From an uncultured Bacteroides sp. (lineage in GTDB: Bacteria > Bacteroidota > Bacteroidia > Bacteroidales > Bacteroidaceae), in assembly GCA_900542985.1 (NCBI GenBank), contig UQPQ01000034.1, positions 1 to 30,819 on the forward strand: a stretch of DNA of 30,819 bases. The letters run 5' to 3'. Positions 18,978 through 27,500 of the stretch are shown piece by piece. Each line of letters begins with the position of its first letter. Position 1 is the stretch's first letter. The position numbers and the translations under genes were made by a program. The notes beneath the pieces are model-generated. The model did no database searches. It was not told the DNA's origin and worked only from the letters and a program-made list of their open reading frames with translations.

Positions 18978-20339
18978 ATGAAAATGAAAATGTTTACAAT
19001 GTTGTGCGTTCTTGCATTAGGAACAACAGCAACTTTTGCTCAAAAAGGAGTAGAAGACGGATCACGTTTTGGACATGGTGCGGACAGTCTTCGTTGTCTG
19101 GAAAACATCAGTATTTATACTGAATACGTAAAAACAAACAATTTCAAAGACGCTTACAAACCTTGGAAAGTAGTATTTACAGAAGCTCCTATCGCACAGG
19201 TTGGTACTTACACCAATGGTGCAAAAATCCTTCGTGCTTTGATAGCTTCTACTAAAGATGCTGCACAGCAGAAAAATTATTTCAATGAATTAATGGCTGT
19301 TCATGATCAGCGTATCAAATATTTGGATCAGCTGAACGGTTTGGTTAAAACTCCAACTACAAAAGGTTCTATCTTGGGAATGAAAGCACACGATTATATC
19401 GTATTCTCAGGTAGCAATCTTGATGTAGAAACTGCATACAAGATGGTCAAAGAAGCTATCGACTTGGAAAAAGAAAACTCAGATTACTTCATGTTCCAGG
19501 ATTTGATGGATATTTCTTCTCGCAAACTGAAGACTGATGATGCCCACAAAGAACAGTTCATTCAAGACTATCTGACAGCGTCTGGTTATGCTGAAGAAGC
19601 TTTGAAAGCAGCAACCAAACAGAGCACAAAGAAATTATTAAAAACAACAAAAGACAATGTAGATGCATACTTCATCAATAGTGGAGCTGCAAGTTGCGAA
19701 AACCTGCAGGCTATCTATGGTCCGAAAGTTGCACAGAACAAATCTAACCTGGATTACCTGAAACAGGTTATCTCTGTAATGCAGATGCTGAAATGTACAA
19801 ACGAAGAAGCATATTTTGAAGCATCAGAAGCTGCACACGCAATTGAACCAACTGCTGCTACTGCTGCCGGATGTGGATATATGTATTACAAGAAAGGTGA
19901 TTTGGATAAGAGTATCAGCTATTTCGATCAAGCAATTGAATTGGAACAGGATGTTATGGCAAAAGCAGAAAACAGCTATAACGCAGCTGTTGTGCTGATG
20001 AGTAAAAAAATGTACGGAAAAGCAAGACAATATGCCAACAAAGCTCTTTCATTCAACCCTAACAGTGGTAAAGCATATATCTTGATTGCTCAGATGTATG
20101 CTGCAAGTCCTAACTGGAGCGATGAAGCTGCATTGAATAAATGTGTATATTTTGCTGCAATCGACAAATTGCAACGTGCTAAGAATGTAGATCCTAGCGT
20201 AGCTGAAGAAGCTCAAAAACTGATCAATACATATTCTGCATACACTCCGAAAGATGAAGACCTCTTCTTCTTGGGATTGAAAAAAGGTAGTTCAGTAACT
20301 ATTGGCGGATGGATTGGTGAAACAACAACAATCAGATAA
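18978..20339 (+). CDS. exported tetratricopeptide-repeat protein
   Basis: A 453-residue periplasmic protein with a signal peptide (residues 1-21, ending TTATFAQ). The second half contains TPR units, for example AGCGYMYYKKGDLDKSISYFDQAIELE and NAAVVLMSKKMYGKARQYANKALSFNPNSGKAYILIAQMY. TPRs mediate protein interactions. Cysteines are few. It follows the outer-membrane barrel gene by 36 bases and precedes lptC by 3 bases, so it probably serves outer-membrane assembly or maintenance; that is inference from context. Highly biased, AT-poor codon use suggests strong expression. Confidence 0.85.
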   Translation: MKMKMFTMLCVLALGTTATFAQKGVEDGSRFGHGADSLRCLENISIYTEYVKTNNFKDAYKPWKVVFTEAPIAQVGTYTNGAKILRALIASTKDAAQQKNYFNELMAVHDQRIKYLDQLNGLVKTPTTKGSILGMKAHDYIVFSGSNLDVETAYKMVKEAIDLEKENSDYFMFQDLMDISSRKLKTDDAHKEQFIQDYLTASGYAEEALKAATKQSTKKLLKTTKDNVDAYFINSGAASCENLQAIYGPKVAQNKSNLDYLKQVISVMQMLKCTNEEAYFEASEAAHAIEPTAATAAGCGYMYYKKGDLDKSISYFDQAIELEQDVMAKAENSYNAAVVLMSKKMYGKARQYANKALSFNPNSGKAYILIAQMYAASPNWSDEAALNKCVYFAAIDKLQRAKNVDPSVAEEAQKLINTYSAYTPKDEDLFFLGLKKGSSVTIGGWIGETTTIR

Positions 20340-20342
20340 TTT

Positions 20343-20957
20343 ATGTCGGCTAGACTGAAAAATAAAAAGCTATCAATTATTTTAAACATAACAGTTGCCA
20401 CATGGGCAACTGTTATGTTTCTTTTATTGCCAGCATGTAACAATAATAAAAAGAACATAGCAGAAGCAGTCAATGAAAAAGACTCCCTGCCTGACATGCG
20501 AACTACAGGGGTTACCACTTACATATCCGACTCCGGTATGATTCGCTACAAAATCATTACAGATGAATGGTTAATTTATAGCCAAAAAAATCCTCCCTAT
20601 TGGGCATTCGAGAAAGGAGTATATATGGAAAAATTTGATACTCTTTTTAATATTGATGCCAGTATCGAAGCTGATACAGCTTATTATTATGAGCAGAAAA
20701 AGCTTTGGGAATTACGCAGCAATGTACATATCAGAAGTCAAAAGGGAGATAAATTTGATACCGAACTCATGTTTTGGGATCAAGAAAAAGAAAAAATCTA
20801 TTCAGATAAATTTATTCGAATCGAACAAGTAGACCGGGTACTAACTGGATACGGCTTTGAATCGAACCAACAAATGACAGAATATCAGATATTCAATAAT
20901 ACAGGTATTTTCTTGGTAGAAGATACCGCACCCTCAGATACAACAACCAACAAATAG
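20343..20957 (+). CDS. lptC: LPS export protein LptC (lipoprotein form)
   Basis: LptC accepts lipopolysaccharide from the inner-membrane LptBFG transporter and passes it to LptA across the periplasm. The protein has 204 residues, within the family range. The OstA/LptC-like fold is seen in VTTYISDSGMIRYKIITDEW, WELRSNVHIRSQKGDKFDTELMFWD and YSDKFIRIEQ. Unlike E. coli LptC, which has a simple membrane anchor, this one ends its hydrophobic segment in LLPAC with a candidate acylated cysteine at 32. The start is the ATG 3 bases after the TPR gene's stop. A perfect 16-bp inverted repeat lies inside codons 14-26. Confidence 0.85.
   Translation: MSARLKNKKLSIILNITVATWATVMFLLLPACNNNKKNIAEAVNEKDSLPDMRTTGVTTYISDSGMIRYKIITDEWLIYSQKNPPYWAFEKGVYMEKFDTLFNIDASIEADTAYYYEQKKLWELRSNVHIRSQKGDKFDTELMFWDQEKEKIYSDKFIRIEQVDRVLTGYGFESNQQMTEYQIFNNTGIFLVEDTAPSDTTTNK
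20384..20420 (+). terminator. perfect hairpin inside the start of lptC, terminator-like
   Basis: A perfect 16-bp inverted repeat (20384-20399 with 20405-20420) with a 5-base loop ACATG is followed by a T-rich stretch (CTTTTATTG). It lies within lptC codons, 45 bases past the end of the TPR gene. It resembles an intrinsic terminator or attenuator embedded in the coding region. Function not proven. Confidence 0.5.
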
Positions 20958-20975
20958 CATATTCAGTACCACACA

Positions 20976-22232
20976 ATGGGACTTATTATACAGATACTTA
21001 TCTCTATGGCGTTTTCCGCATTCTTTTCAGGAATGGAAATCGCCTTTGTTTCATCCAATAAGCTACGTTTTGAAATGGAACGTAGTAATAATATCTCTAC
21101 ACGCATATTATCCACCTTCTACCATAATCCAAACAACTTTATATCGACAATGTTGGTAGGAAACAACATCGCATTGGTAATATACGGTATATGGATGGCA
21201 GAATTGATTGAACACTACATTTTAATAGATTTAATCAGTAATGAAGCGGCATTAGTGGCAATAGAAACCATTCTGTCTACTTTAATTATTCTGGTCACAG
21301 GTGAGTTTATGCCTAAAACCCTGTTTAAGATAAACCCTAATGCAACATTACGCTTCTTTGCTATTCCTACATTTATATGCTACGTAATACTCTACCCTAT
21401 CAGCCGTTTTTCTTCCTTTATTTCAGCATGCGTGCTACGTTTATTTGGCACCCGAATCAACAAGGAAGCTACAGATAAAGCTTTCACAAAAATAGATTTA
21501 GATTACTTTATACAAAGTAGTATAGGAGAAGCAGAAAGCCATGACCAAATTGAAACTGAAATAAAAATATTTCAGAATGCTCTTGATTTCTCCAACATTA
21601 AGGCACGCGACTGCATGATTCCTCGTACAGAAATTATCGCAGTACCCATTTCTACTCCAATAGAAGAGTTGAAAGAGGAGTTTATAAAAAGTGGGCTCAG
21701 TAAAATTATTGTTTACCAAGGAAATATCGACAACATAATAGGTTATATTCATTCATCTGAAATGTTTAACCCAACTACTAACTGGCAAAAAGGTATACGC
21801 ACTATCCCTATCATTCCTGAAACTATGGGAGCCCATAAGCTCATGCAACTACTAATGCAACAAAAACGCTCTTTGGCAGTAGTTGTGGATGAGTTTGGAG
21901 GCACGTCAGGTATTATCGCCATGGAAGATTTGGTAGAAGAACTATTAGGCGATATCGAGGATGAACATGATACCAATTCTACTGTTGCTAAAGCTGTCGG
22001 AGAAAATGAATATATTTTATCCGGAAGATTGGAAATAGAAAAAGCCAATGAACTTTTTGATTTAGGTTTACCAGAAAGCGATGATTACCAAACTATCGGA
22101 GGATTTATCTTACACGAATATCAAAGCATACCAAAGGTGCATGAAATCATAAATATCCAGCCATTTCAGTTTAAAATAATTAAAGTGACAAGCACTAAAA
22201 TTGAATTAGTCAAACTGAAAGTAAATAAATAG
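20976..22232 (+). CDS. CNNM / CBS / CorC-type membrane protein (hemolysin family)
   Basis: A 418-residue protein with the DUF21/CNNM membrane domain in about residues 1-190 (several hydrophobic segments, FFSGMEIAFVSSNKLR at the start, VTGEFMPKTLFK). A paired CBS region follows (about 200-330: IPRTEIIAVPISTPIEEL and VVVDEFGGTSGIIAMEDLVEELLGDIEDE). The C-terminus (about 335-415) is a CorC_HlyC domain. Such proteins are linked to magnesium or cobalt efflux, and a related protein, GldE, occurs with gliding genes in flavobacteria. It is called hemolysin in databases, but nothing suggests haemolytic activity. It starts 18 bases after lptC. Confidence 0.9.
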   Translation: MGLIIQILISMAFSAFFSGMEIAFVSSNKLRFEMERSNNISTRILSTFYHNPNNFISTMLVGNNIALVIYGIWMAELIEHYILIDLISNEAALVAIETILSTLIILVTGEFMPKTLFKINPNATLRFFAIPTFICYVILYPISRFSSFISACVLRLFGTRINKEATDKAFTKIDLDYFIQSSIGEAESHDQIETEIKIFQNALDFSNIKARDCMIPRTEIIAVPISTPIEELKEEFIKSGLSKIIVYQGNIDNIIGYIHSSEMFNPTTNWQKGIRTIPIIPETMGAHKLMQLLMQQKRSLAVVVDEFGGTSGIIAMEDLVEELLGDIEDEHDTNSTVAKAVGENEYILSGRLEIEKANELFDLGLPESDDYQTIGGFILHEYQSIPKVHEIINIQPFQFKIIKVTSTKIELVKLKVNK

Positions 22233-22275
22233 CTGTTTTTTTTACCATAAAATAGATATTAATTTGCATTTTTTG

Positions 22276-22283
22276 TATCTTCG
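22276..22283 (+). promoter_or_regulatory. possible -7 box upstream of the PpiD-like gene
   Basis: TATCTTCG differs from TAnnTTTG by one base and lies 42 bases before the start codon, in the 93-base gap after the CNNM gene. It may allow separate transcription of the folding factor. There is no clear -33 element. Confidence 0.35.
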
Positions 22284-22325
22284 TGCCCTAAATGAAGAAA
22301 ACATAATAATAAAAAATAACTTTAA

Positions 22326-24464
22326 ATGGCAACTTTACAAACAATTAGAAGCAAAGGACCTTTATTGGTCATTGTAATTGGTCTTGCCTTGTTTGCATTT
22401 ATCGCAGGTGATGCTTGGAAAATACTCCAACCACATCAAGGAAAACAAGACGTAGGGGAAGTTAATGGAAAAACACTTTCCGCACAGGAGTATCAACAAA
22501 TGGTAGACGAATTAAGTGAGGTAATTAAACTGACAAACGGTTTAAACTCTCTGAACGAAGACCAGTTGACAAACATAAAAGACCAAGTATGGAATACATA
22601 CGTAACCAACGAAGTAATAGCAAACGAAGCTAAAAAGTTAGGTTTGCAGGTTACTAAAGCAGAATTGCAGGCCGTTATCAATGCAGGTTCTCATCCTCTG
22701 TTGATGCAGACTCCGTTCCGCAATCCTCAGACAGGTGCATTTGATAAGGATATGCTGAAAAAATTCCTCGTAGATTATGCAAATCTGGATGCAAACAAAA
22801 TGCCTGCTCAATATGTGGAATATTATCAGAAGATGGGTAATTTCTGGAATTTCATTGAAAAAACCCTTTCAGAAACTCTGTTGGCAGAAAAATATCAGAA
22901 CTTGATCGGAAAATCTCTGATCTCTAATCCGGTTGCTGCAGAAGATGCATTCAATGCACGCACAGAACAGACTGATATGCTTTTGGCTGCAGTTCCTTAC
23001 TCTTCTATCAGTGATTCTACTATTACTGTTTCAAAAGAGGAAATCAAGAAACTGTACGATTCTAAAAAAGAATCTTTCAAACAACCAGTAGAAACACGTA
23101 ATATTAAATATGTAGATGTACGCGTTGTTCCTTCAGATGCTGACCGCAAAGCAGTACAAGAAGAAGTTACTGAATATACAAACCAGCTTATCAGCACTAC
23201 AAAAGATTATGTATCTTTCGTACGTTCAACAGGTTCTACTATTGCATATTCAGATATCCCTGTCAGCAAATCTGCACTTCCTAATGATGTAGCAAGCCGT
23301 TTGGATTCTACTTCTGTGAATGAAGTATATGGACCTTACTATAATCAGACAGACGATTCATACAATGCATTCAAAATTGTAGCTAAAGTAAGTGCACCGG
23401 ATTCTATCCAGTTCCGTCAGATCCAGGTATATGCTGATACAGATGAAAAAACAACTGAATTGGCAGACAGTATCTATAATGCACTGAAAGCTGGAGCAGA
23501 TTTCGCAGAAGTTGCAAAGAAATATGCACAGACAGGAGAAGCTACTTGGATTAACGCAAGAGGTTGGGAAGGTACAACAGTGGATGCAGACAATGCAACT
23601 CTGATCAACGCTTTGATTGAACAGCCTGTTTCTGAAATTTCTAACTTGAAGATTGGACAGTCTAATATCATTCTGCAGGTAATGAACAAAAAACAAATGC
23701 AGGATAAATACAAAGTGGCTATTGTAAAATGTCCGGTAGAATTCAGCAAAGAAACTTACAACGACACTTACAACAAGTTCAGCCAGTTTGTTGCACAAAG
23801 CACTACAATCGAAGCTTTGGAGAAAAACGCAGAAGAAAACGGATATACTGTACTTCCACGTATGAACTTCAGAAGCGACGAACACTATGTAGGTGGTGTA
23901 AAATCAACTCGCGAAGCTTTGAAATGGGTATTTGATGCAAAAGAAGGTGAAGTATCACCTTTGTATGAATGCGGTGAAAATGACCATTTGATGGTAGTAG
24001 CATTGGAAACTATCAACCCTGCCGGATACACCAACATCAATCAGGTTTCTGACATGTTGAGAAGCGAAATTATCCGCGACAAGAAAGCAGAAAAGATCAT
24101 GGCTGAAATGAAAGGCTTCAATACTTTAGCACAGGTTAAAGGAATGAAAGATGCTGTAAGCGACTCTGTAAAACACGTTACATTCTCAGCTCCAGCATAT
24201 ATCTCTGTCACAAGAGCAAGCGAACCTGTTATTAGTGCTGTGGCTTCTAAAACTGCTGTAAACGCAACTTCTGCTCCAATTAAAGGTAATGCAGGCGTTT
24301 ATATGATTCAAGTTTACAACAAGAATAAGAATGCTGAAACATTGGACAGCAAGACAGAACAAGCAACATTAGTCAATATGATTTCTCGTTATGCTCCTCA
24401 GCAATGCATTTATGAACTGAGAGAAAAGAACGAAATCGTAGACAAACGCTATTTGTTCTTCTAA
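22326..24464 (+). CDS. ppiD: PpiD/SurA-type periplasmic peptidyl-prolyl isomerase
   Basis: A 712-residue envelope folding factor. One membrane anchor (residues about 12-29, LLVIVIGLALFAFIAG) precedes a SurA_N-type chaperone region (GEVNGKTLSAQEYQQMVDEL onward). A parvulin-type domain follows (residues about 345-450: IQFRQIQVYADTDE, then ADFAEVAKKYAQTGEATWINARGWEG), and the C-terminal half is another chaperone region. This resembles E. coli PpiD in order and length. Conserved parvulin catalytic residues are not obvious, as is true for PpiD itself, so a mainly chaperone role is plausible. The gene ends the envelope cluster and has a strong terminator. Confidence 0.88.
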   Translation: MATLQTIRSKGPLLVIVIGLALFAFIAGDAWKILQPHQGKQDVGEVNGKTLSAQEYQQMVDELSEVIKLTNGLNSLNEDQLTNIKDQVWNTYVTNEVIANEAKKLGLQVTKAELQAVINAGSHPLLMQTPFRNPQTGAFDKDMLKKFLVDYANLDANKMPAQYVEYYQKMGNFWNFIEKTLSETLLAEKYQNLIGKSLISNPVAAEDAFNARTEQTDMLLAAVPYSSISDSTITVSKEEIKKLYDSKKESFKQPVETRNIKYVDVRVVPSDADRKAVQEEVTEYTNQLISTTKDYVSFVRSTGSTIAYSDIPVSKSALPNDVASRLDSTSVNEVYGPYYNQTDDSYNAFKIVAKVSAPDSIQFRQIQVYADTDEKTTELADSIYNALKAGADFAEVAKKYAQTGEATWINARGWEGTTVDADNATLINALIEQPVSEISNLKIGQSNIILQVMNKKQMQDKYKVAIVKCPVEFSKETYNDTYNKFSQFVAQSTTIEALEKNAEENGYTVLPRMNFRSDEHYVGGVKSTREALKWVFDAKEGEVSPLYECGENDHLMVVALETINPAGYTNINQVSDMLRSEIIRDKKAEKIMAEMKGFNTLAQVKGMKDAVSDSVKHVTFSAPAYISVTRASEPVISAVASKTAVNATSAPIKGNAGVYMIQVYNKNKNAETLDSKTEQATLVNMISRYAPQQCIYELREKNEIVDKRYLFF

Positions 24465-24486
24465 ATCAGGAAATAGAAACTTATAT

Positions 24487-24527
24487 AAAAGTTCAGCCAA
24501 TATCTTTAAGATGTTGGCTGAACTTTT
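24487..24527 (+). terminator. intrinsic terminator after the PpiD-like gene
   Basis: A perfect 14-bp stem (24487-24500 with 24514-24527), a 13-base loop and a run of seven T residues lie 22 bases past the stop codon. This marks the end of the coaX-to-ppiD transcript. Confidence 0.94.
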
Positions 24528-24633
24528 TTTATAGTATATTCCTTCAACTCATTACATAGGTTAAAAGACGTTTTAGACCGTAACTTTATTCGAAAATTTA
24601 AATTCCCTCCTCGATTATTCCAGCATTTTTTGT

Positions 24634-24641
24634 TATGTTTG
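24634..24641 (+). promoter_or_regulatory. -7 box of the lemA promoter
   Basis: TATGTTTG matches TAnnTTTG exactly, 31 bases before the lemA ATG and after the preceding terminator. There is no good -33 match. Confidence 0.55.
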
Positions 24642-24672
24642 TAAATAAACAAATCAAAAACAAAACAAAAGC

Positions 24673-25254
24673 ATGAAAAAAACTTGGATTATCGTTATTG
24701 CAGTTATTGCTGTCATTGCAATATACTTCACTTCTACTTACAACTCGATGGTAGCTCAAGAAGAAGCTGTCAGTACAGCATGGAGCAACGTAGAAAACCA
24801 ATACCAACGTCGTTCAGACCTTATTCCAAATCTTGTAAATACAGTCAAAGGATATGCAGCACACGAAAAAGAGACATTTGATGCAGTAGTATCGGCTCGC
24901 GCCAAAGCTACACAGACTGCTGTAAGCATAGACGATTTGACTCCGGAAAAGATGCAAGCCTACCAGCGTGCACAAGGTGAAGTAGGCAGCGCTCTAAGCC
25001 GTTTGCTGGCTGTAACAGAAAACTACCCTGAACTGAAAGCCAACGAAAACTTTAAAGAACTACAAGCACAGTTGGAAGGTACTGAAAACAGAATCAGTGT
25101 AGAACGTCGTAAATTTAACGAGACTGCACGTGGATATAATACGGCAATCCGTAAGTTTCCACGCAATATCGTAGCCGGTATGTTCGGATTCGAAAAACAT
25201 CCATACTTTGAAGCTGAAGAAGGCAGCGAAAAAGCGCCGGAAGTAAAATTCTGA
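24673..25254 (+). CDS. lemA: LemA family membrane protein
   Basis: A 193-residue protein with an N-terminal membrane segment (residues about 5-20) and a short signature VAQEEAVSTAWSNVENQYQRRSDLIPNLVNTVKGYAAHEKETF that identifies the LemA family. The rest is a helical extracytoplasmic bundle with the typical RRKFNETARGYNTAIRKFP. LemA proteins are widespread and their biochemical role is unclear. It is paired with a TPM-domain gene 4 bases downstream, a very common arrangement suggesting that the two work together at the membrane. Confidence 0.95.
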   Translation: MKKTWIIVIAVIAVIAIYFTSTYNSMVAQEEAVSTAWSNVENQYQRRSDLIPNLVNTVKGYAAHEKETFDAVVSARAKATQTAVSIDDLTPEKMQAYQRAQGEVGSALSRLLAVTENYPELKANENFKELQAQLEGTENRISVERRKFNETARGYNTAIRKFPRNIVAGMFGFEKHPYFEAEEGSEKAPEVKF

Positions 25255-25258
25255 TTTT

Positions 25259-26185
25259 ATGAAACTGAAAACCTTCTTATACCTCCTGCTACTTCAACTC
25301 AGTTGTCTGTACGCAACAGCAAAGGAATATCGGGTGGAGGATGTCCCCATGGTTCATCTTGAAAACCGCATGCGATATGTCAGCAATCCGGATGGTATTC
25401 TATCGGATGCTACTGTAATGACTATCGACACTACCCTTTACCGTTTGGAGCAACAAACCGGAATACAGACCTTGGTTGTAGCAGTCAATCAAATAGAAGG
25501 AGGCGATTGCTTTGACTTTGCATACCGGTTAGGAAGAGAAAACGGCGTAGGCCAGAAAGGGAAAGACAACGGTCTGGTAATTCTGCTGGTCACAGGAGAA
25601 AGATGCATTCAGTTTGCTACAGGATACGGACTTGAAGGCGACTTGCCCGACGCACTCTGCAAACGTATTCAGGAAAGGTACATGAATAAATACTTTTCCG
25701 AAGACAATTGGGATCAAGGTATGCTGGCTGGTGTACAAGCTATACGCAAGCAGCTAGACGGAACGGGTACTCCTCTGACATTACAAACATCAGAAGGAGA
25801 AAGCGGCTTGTTGCTGATAGGTATCTTGATTTGCTGCTTCGTAGTTGTTCCACTGGCCTTATGGTATATGGTAAGACAGCGCAGCAAATGCCCGAATTGC
25901 CACAAGCACACACTTCGCCCGCTTTCCAGCCGTACCATTGAGCGAATAAACGGAATACGCACGGAAGAAACAGTATACCGCTGCAGCAATTGCGGATATA
26001 CTCAACGACGACAGCAGCGTAAAAGAGACGACGATTTCCATCACCATGGCGGAAGCGGTGGTCCTTTCCTTGGCGGTCCATTCTTTGGCGGTGGATTTGG
26101 AGGTGGCAGTCGTGGTGGCGGTTTCAGTGGCGGTAATTTTGGAGGAGGAGACTTTGGAGGCGGTGGAGCCGGAAGCAAATTTTAA
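25259..26185 (+). CDS. TPM-domain membrane protein with zinc ribbon and Gly-rich tail
   Basis: A 308-residue exported protein. After a signal peptide (about 1-21) comes a TPM domain (about 40-175: [20 protein letters not shown], then [34 protein letters not shown]). One membrane segment follows (about 182-200). The cytoplasmic part has a CPNC...CSNC zinc ribbon, and the tail is a glycine-rich run with His residues (HHHGGSGG, then repeated GGGF). The family is YgcG-like; related proteins act in photosystem repair in plants, but here the role is unknown. The start ATG at 25259 follows lemA by 4 bases, so the two are cotranscribed. Confidence 0.9.
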   Translation: MKLKTFLYLLLLQLSCLYATAKEYRVEDVPMVHLENRMRYVSNPDGILSDATVMTIDTTLYRLEQQTGIQTLVVAVNQIEGGDCFDFAYRLGRENGVGQKGKDNGLVILLVTGERCIQFATGYGLEGDLPDALCKRIQERYMNKYFSEDNWDQGMLAGVQAIRKQLDGTGTPLTLQTSEGESGLLLIGILICCFVVVPLALWYMVRQRSKCPNCHKHTLRPLSSRTIERINGIRTEETVYRCSNCGYTQRRQQRKRDDDFHHHGGSGGPFLGGPFFGGGFGGGSRGGGFSGGNFGGGDFGGGGAGSKF

Positions 26186-26217
26186 ATGACATTTATCGAA
26201 CAAGAGAAAACAAAAAC

Positions 26218-27297
26218 ATGTACAATAATACATTTGGAAACCTATTTCGGCTCACAAGCTTTGGAGAGTCGCATGGGAAAGCTATAGGAGGAGTAATTGA
26301 TGGATTCCCAGCCGGGATTGTAATTGACATGGATTTTATCCAACAAGAATTAAACCGACGCCGACCAGGACAATCAGCTATTACAACGGCTCGCAAAGAG
26401 GCTGACGAAGTAGAATTCCTTTCTGGTATCTATGAAGGTGTATCGACTGGATGCCCCATCGGCTTTGCTGTATGGAATACCAACCAACACTCCAACGATT
26501 ACGACAATATGAAGGATGTATATCGTCCCTCGCATGCAGATTATACTTATACAGAAAAATATGGCATACGCGACCACCGTGGTGGAGGTCGTTCATCTGC
26601 CCGTGAAACTATTGCACGAGTGGTAGCCGGTGCATTAGCCAAATTGGCCTTGCGCCAACTGGGTATCCAGATAACCGCTTTCACCTCTCAAGTGGGCCCT
26701 TACATTTTAGAAAAAGACTACACACAGTACGACCTTACCCGAATAGAAGAAAATTCAGTACGCTGTCCGGATCAGGAACTGGCAGCAAAAATGGCTGACT
26801 ATATCTACAAAATAAAAGGAGAAGGAAATACTATCGGAGGTGTCATCAGTTGTGTAATCAAAGGATGCCCCATAGGATTGGGTCAGCCTGTATTCGGAAA
26901 ACTGCATGCAGCTTTGGGTAATGCCATGCTTAGTATTAATGCCGTAAAAGGATTTGAATACGGACAAGGATTCGGCAGCATGGAACAAAAAGGAAGTGAG
27001 CAAAATGATATTTTCTATAATGAGAATGGAAAGATTGCCTTGCGTACCAACCGCTCAGGAGGAATACAAGGTGGTATCAGTAACGGTGAAGATATTTACT
27101 TCCGAGTAGCCTTCAAACCTGTGGCTACGGTTCTTATAGAACAGCCTACCGTAGACCGTCTGGGAAATGAAACGATACTGAAAGCCAGAGGCAGACACGA
27201 TCCCTGCGTACTTCCACGTGCCGTTCCTATTGTTGAAGCAATGGCAGCCATGACCATTCTTGACTATTATCTTCTTAATAAAACTACCAGACTATAA
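26218..27297 (+). CDS. aroC: chorismate synthase
   Basis: Makes chorismate from 5-enolpyruvylshikimate-3-phosphate with reduced FMN, the last step of the shikimate pathway. The protein has 359 residues, the normal size. It begins with the signature [15 protein letters not shown] and has [46 protein letters not shown] (the classic FMN/substrate block) and [14 protein letters not shown]. It lies 32 bases after the TPM gene and is followed by a 58-residue gene and a MATE transporter at short spacing, so it may be part of a lemA-to-MATE transcript. Confidence 0.97.
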   Translation: MYNNTFGNLFRLTSFGESHGKAIGGVIDGFPAGIVIDMDFIQQELNRRRPGQSAITTARKEADEVEFLSGIYEGVSTGCPIGFAVWNTNQHSNDYDNMKDVYRPSHADYTYTEKYGIRDHRGGGRSSARETIARVVAGALAKLALRQLGIQITAFTSQVGPYILEKDYTQYDLTRIEENSVRCPDQELAAKMADYIYKIKGEGNTIGGVISCVIKGCPIGLGQPVFGKLHAALGNAMLSINAVKGFEYGQGFGSMEQKGSEQNDIFYNENGKIALRTNRSGGIQGGISNGEDIYFRVAFKPVATVLIEQPTVDRLGNETILKARGRHDPCVLPRAVPIVEAMAAMTILDYYLLNKTTRL

Positions 27298-27312
27298 ATA
27301 AAAAAATATAAT

Positions 27313-27489
27313 ATGGCCGACAATTATCTGGAAAGGCAACGCGAGCTATACGAAGCCCGCAAAGCAGCCTGGGAAAAAACACGGCGAAGTAAAAAGCGAA
27401 AGGTACAAAACCCAAAAACTGCTTCCTCGCCCTCTGCTACTCCATCTCCTGTCCCATCAGATGAGACAGATAAGGAAAACATAAAGTAA
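27313..27489 (+). CDS. small basic protein of unknown function
   Basis: A 58-residue protein beginning MADNYLERQRELYEARKAAW. It is helical and charged in its first half (RRSKKRK), then Ser/Pro/Thr-rich. It begins 15 bases after aroC and ends 11 bases before the MATE gene, on the same strand, which supports it being translated. I associate the MADNYLE opening with small conserved Bacteroidales proteins from memory only. No membrane segment or known domain is present. The function is unknown. Confidence 0.65.
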   Translation: MADNYLERQRELYEARKAAWEKTRRSKKRKVQNPKTASSPSATPSPVPSDETDKENIK

Positions 27490-27500
27490 ACTGTAATCAC

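Noticed and set aside
20976..22232. Haemolysin / virulence factor
   Set aside because: The CNNM, CBS and CorC domains indicate an ion-related membrane protein. The name is historical and no toxin feature is present.
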